Positions 61,415-64,000 of a DNA stretch of 64,000 nt are shown here, piece after piece. A program made the position numbers and the translations under genes. Source of the DNA: an uncultured Clostridia bacterium (GTDB taxonomy: Bacteria > Bacillota > Clostridia > Christensenellales > UBA3700); contig CALGRX010000021.1 of the NCBI GenBank assembly GCA_937880755.1, positions 62,001-126,000 on the forward strand. Reading direction: 5' to 3'. How positions within the stretch are numbered: position 1 is the stretch's first letter; each line of letters starts with the position of its first letter. The notes under the pieces were generated by a model, which saw only the letters and a program-made list of their open reading frames with translations, did not search any database and was not told where the DNA came from.

Positions 61415-61738
61415 ATGGAAGATAAAGTATGTTGCGTAACTTTTTACGTAGACAACAAGACCGATAAGGACGTGGATTGCGTATACATCTGTGGAAATCA
61501 TCCTAAGCTTGGCAATTGGAATCCTGCTAAGGCACTCAAAGTAAAGAAGGACAACGGCATTTTTAGAATTGTTAGAAGATTTGACGAAGGAACTACTTTG
61601 GAATACAAAGTACTTTGCAAGCCTAATTGGGAAGGCGTGGACAAAGGAATGTGGGGCGAAGAAATCGTCAACCACACCGTAGTCGTTGAGAGCGCAACAA
61701 AGAGTCCCGTTACCGTATACAATTGGCGTCAAAACTAA
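61415..61738 (+). CDS. Stand-alone starch-binding (CBM20-like) protein
   Basis: 107 aa from the ATG at 61415 behind TTGGAGGTACAAAT. The whole protein is one beta-sandwich domain with the CBM20 pattern CVYICGNHPKLGNWNP, then FRIVRRF and LEYKVLCKPNWEG, with the aromatic residues that bind alpha-glucans. There is no catalytic domain and no signal peptide, so it should act in the cytoplasm, perhaps on glycogen or as a subunit for a glucan-active enzyme. Its neighbours GH36 and MalQ support an alpha-glycan role. Confidence 0.8.
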   Translation: MEDKVCCVTFYVDNKTDKDVDCVYICGNHPKLGNWNPAKALKVKKDNGIFRIVRRFDEGTTLEYKVLCKPNWEGVDKGMWGEEIVNHTVVVESATKSPVTVYNWRQN

Positions 61739-61762
61739 TAGGGGTTAGACCAATCAACAAGC

Positions 61763-61798
61763 AATACGTCTCGTCAATCGACGGGCCGTATTTTTTTT
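61763..61798 (+). terminator. Terminator of the starch-binding protein gene
   Basis: AATACGTCTCGTC pairs imperfectly with GACGGGCCGTATT around AATC, followed by a T run. Confidence 0.75.
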
Positions 61799-61885
61799 GT
61801 GGGAAGTACCAACCGCTTCAAAATAGGGTATTGTCAACTATTTTTATTTATGTTATAATAATTAAAATATAATGTGGAGAGAGTT

Positions 61886-63529
61886 ATGCTAGAAAACTAT
61901 TATTTACATATCAGATACAAGGACGGACGAGAAGTCAAAACCGCCACGATGAGCAACGACGATTTTACGCTCAATTACGTCAAAAACAACGCCTGTCTTA
62001 CTCTGAATATCAAGGTAAACATTCCTATCGAGATAGACAAGGTTTGGCTTGAAATGGAATATGATTTTGCACCCGGCGACAGGTTTTTTGCCAACGGCTA
62101 CCAGTCGTGGACCGACAGCAGAGAGTTTACTTGCGACCAAAGAATGGCTGACCAAGGCTTGCTCAACAAGACGCCAATCGGCAAGATGTTAGGTATGATC
62201 AATTACGGCGACTACACGTGGGTTGAACAACCTAAAAAGAAAGGGCAATTCCACTCTCACGGATACGCTTACGTTCGCAGAGGCGACGAGATAGATTTCG
62301 TAGGCTCTCTCAGCGACAAGGACGGCTACACCGTTATTCAAGCCGATATGAATGCCAACCGTATACGCATATACAAGGACGTGGAGGGCGTATTGATTGA
62401 CAATGCCTACACGCTATTTAGTCTCATATCACTCAAGGGCGAGTACAACGAAGTCTTTGACAAATACTTTGCAATGATGGGCATACCGAGACCAATGTAT
62501 CCCGTCGTCAAGGGCTATACCACTTGGTACAATTATTACCAAAATATTAGCGAGAGCATCGTGCTCAACGACCTCGAAAGCATTGCTTCCACGGGGCTTA
62601 TCAACACCTTCCAAATCGACGACGGCTATCAGACCAAGGTAGGCGAATGGAAGAGTATCGACAAGGTCAAATTCCCTAACGGTCTTGACGGCATTGTCAA
62701 GGCTATACACGCCAAGGGCTTGCAAGCAGGCTTGTGGATGGCGCCGTTTGGCGTTCAAAAGAACTCACAATTAGTGGAGCAACACCCCGAATGGTTTGTC
62801 AAAGGCAAAGACGGCAAAAAGTTGATATGCGGTGCCAACTGGGGAGGATTTTACGCTTTGGATATTTATAACAAAGAGGTTAGAGCGTATATCAAAGACT
62901 GCTTTGCTTATTACTGCAATATGGGCTTCGACCTATTCAAGCTCGACTTTTTGTATTGCGCTGCTATGGTGCCTAATTACAACAAATCTAGAGCAACCAT
63001 AATGTACGACGCGATTACTTTGATTAGAGAATGCGTTGGAGATAGAAAGGTTCTAGGTTGCGGAACTCCGCTTATGCCATGCTTTGGCAGAGTGGAATAT
63101 ATGAGAATAGGCGCCGATATGGGGCTTAGTTGGAAAGAGGGCTTTATCCAAAAGATATCTCATCGTGAGGACGTGTCGAGTCAAGGAGCGGTATATAATA
63201 TCTTGTATCGTAGACACCTCAACAAGAGGGCGTTTATGTGCGACCCGGACGTCTTCACTATTAGGGATTACAACGTCAAGTTTACCCCTTCGCAACAACA
63301 ACTTCTTGCCACTATCATCAAGATATTCGGCTCGGTTTTGTTTACCAGCGACAACGTGGGTAGATACGACGACACTCAAAAGAAACTATTTGCCGAGGTG
63401 ATGAGCGAGTGCGAGATATGGGTAGAAGACGTCACCCAAATAGGCAACGAGGTCACCGTCAAATATAGCGTAGACGGCGACGATAGAGTACTTAAATTTG
63501 ATATGAAAAACTGCCAAAAATTATCCTAA
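61886..63529 (+). CDS. Alpha-galactosidase-like glycoside hydrolase, family 36
   Basis: 547 aa from the ATG at 61886 behind GGAGAGAGTT. An N-terminal beta-domain (to ~190, with FFANGYQSWTDSREF) precedes a TIM barrel with GYTTWYNYYQNI, FQIDDGYQTKVGEW, the nucleophile Asp in LFKLDFLY, and GVEYMRIGAD-like RVEYMRIGADMG, with an acid/base Asp nearby. It is shorter than classic GH36 galactosidases (700 aa or more) and fits the compact subgroup. It should remove alpha-galactose from raffinose-type sugars, though related members act on other alpha-glycosides. No signal peptide. malQ follows. Confidence 0.88.
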   Translation: MLENYYLHIRYKDGREVKTATMSNDDFTLNYVKNNACLTLNIKVNIPIEIDKVWLEMEYDFAPGDRFFANGYQSWTDSREFTCDQRMADQGLLNKTPIGKMLGMINYGDYTWVEQPKKKGQFHSHGYAYVRRGDEIDFVGSLSDKDGYTVIQADMNANRIRIYKDVEGVLIDNAYTLFSLISLKGEYNEVFDKYFAMMGIPRPMYPVVKGYTTWYNYYQNISESIVLNDLESIASTGLINTFQIDDGYQTKVGEWKSIDKVKFPNGLDGIVKAIHAKGLQAGLWMAPFGVQKNSQLVEQHPEWFVKGKDGKKLICGANWGGFYALDIYNKEVRAYIKDCFAYYCNMGFDLFKLDFLYCAAMVPNYNKSRATIMYDAITLIRECVGDRKVLGCGTPLMPCFGRVEYMRIGADMGLSWKEGFIQKISHREDVSSQGAVYNILYRRHLNKRAFMCDPDVFTIRDYNVKFTPSQQQLLATIIKIFGSVLFTSDNVGRYDDTQKKLFAEVMSECEIWVEDVTQIGNEVTVKYSVDGDDRVLKFDMKNCQKLS

Positions 63530-63546
63530 GCAACTATTACAATAAT

Positions 63547-63568
63547 TGCACCGCCACGAGGCGGTGCA
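63547..63568 (+). promoter_or_regulatory. Hairpin between GH36 and malQ
   Basis: Perfect 9-bp stem TGCACCGCC / GGCGGTGCA with loop ACGA and no T run; an RNA stability or processing element is more likely than a terminator. Confidence 0.55.
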
Positions 63569-63587
63569 CAACGATAAATTTACAGCT

Positions 63588-64000
63588 ATGAATTGTACAC
63601 AATCTATCAACAACCAACGTATTAGTGGCATATTGATGCCGATTTCCGCATTGCCGTCGCCTTACGTAATAGGTACTTTTGGCGAGTCGGCATACCGATT
63701 TATAGATTTTTTAGTAGACGCAGGTCAAAGCGTCTGGCAAGTACTACCGCTCGTGCCGACGGGTATGGGTGGCTCTCCCTATCAATCAATCAGCGCACAG
63801 GCTATCGACGTCAACTATATTGACCTAGAGGCTTTGCAAGAGCAAGGCTTGTTGACTTCTAAGCACTTGCAAGAGTTGAGAGCTATCAACGGAGAGAGGG
63901 TAGATTACGATAGACTTACTCCAATCAAGCTTCGACTTTTGCGCATAGCCTACGACAAATATGAGCCAACCCAAGATTATCTCGATTGGGTCAAGGGCAA
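63588..64000 (+). CDS. malQ: 4-alpha-glucanotransferase, N-terminal part
   Basis: The first 137 codons are visible; the gene runs off the right edge. The reading RISGILMPISALPSPYVIG and TFGESAYRFIDFLVDAGQ, then VWQVLPLVPTGMGGSPYQS, is the GH77 amylomaltase start. The enzyme moves glucan segments between maltodextrins. It lies 58 bases after the GH36 gene, probably in one operon. Confidence 0.92.
   Translation, partial: MNCTQSINNQRISGILMPISALPSPYVIGTFGESAYRFIDFLVDAGQSVWQVLPLVPTGMGGSPYQSISAQAIDVNYIDLEALQEQGLLTSKHLQELRAINGERVDYDRLTPIKLRLLRIAYDKYEPTQDYLDWVKG

Noticed and set aside
1..64000. CRISPR arrays, rRNA or tRNA genes, prophage
   Set aside because: No regularly spaced repeats, no cloverleaf with CCA-type end, no rRNA core and no phage structural genes were recognised on reading both strands.

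Overview
The window looks like a chromosomal contig from a strictly anaerobic, fermentative, probably gut-associated member of the Clostridia (Bacillota). The evidence is a YyaC-type sporulation protein, a class III ribonucleotide reductase, a trimeric [FeFe]-hydrogenase, rubrerythrin and desulfoferrodoxin, a gyrB-gyrA pair in Firmicutes order, strong AAGGAGG ribosome binding sites, and TTGACA-17-TATAAT promoters. I cannot assign a genus. No rRNA, tRNA or CRISPR array was seen. Genes are read with the standard bacterial code.

Layout. 1-8506: end of an unknown gene, an NSS symporter, an AEC permease, rubrerythrin (minus) and gyrB-gyrA. 8507-8885: a gene-free stretch of fold-back repeats. 8886-12456: an acyltransferase/DUF6320 pair (minus), a small membrane protein, CvpA (minus) and YyaC. 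12567-19715: ftsH, nrdG, nrdD with a fused thioredoxin domain, trxB and a broken methyltransferase. 19880-26661: GH2 beta-galactosidase and a small membrane protein, BioY (minus), citrate synthase (minus) and NagB. 26916-30568: a decayed MBL/isochorismatase chimera, a low-molecular-weight phosphatase, split transketolase and a decayed ABM-family gene (minus). 30950-36001: desulfoferrodoxin, a CDF metal exporter behind a structured leader, purC, a CofE-like protein (minus) and an MFS transporter (minus). 36195-41954: metG-tatD-rSAM-rsmA and two unknown proteins. 42099-48459: uraA-upp and the hydC-hydB-hydA hydrogenase operon. 48788-51608: a three-gene ABC importer. 51628-54179: an AT-rich restriction-modification island between inverted repeats. 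54240-64000: tcdA, L-fucose catabolism (fucI, class II aldolase, FGGY kinase), a ROK regulator, RlmA, a stand-alone starch-binding protein, a GH36 galactosidase and the start of malQ.

Working together: sugars from host or plant glycans (beta- and alpha-galactosides, fucose, amino sugars, alpha-glucans) feed glycolysis and the pentose phosphate pathway, and reducing equivalents leave through the bifurcating hydrogenase. Oxygen is handled by rubrerythrin and superoxide reductase. Deoxynucleotides are made anaerobically, apparently with electrons from the fused thioredoxin domain and the adjacent thioredoxin reductase.

The most interesting observations are the R-M island bounded by 35-bp imperfect inverted repeats, with a third copy of the repeat core elsewhere in the window; a decayed gene that joins half a metallo-beta-lactamase fold to half an isochorismatase; the NrdD-thioredoxin-TrxB electron path; at least three genes whose promoters predict leaderless mRNAs; and a structured leader before the CDF exporter. 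Three clearly broken genes in about 12 kb suggest ongoing gene loss.
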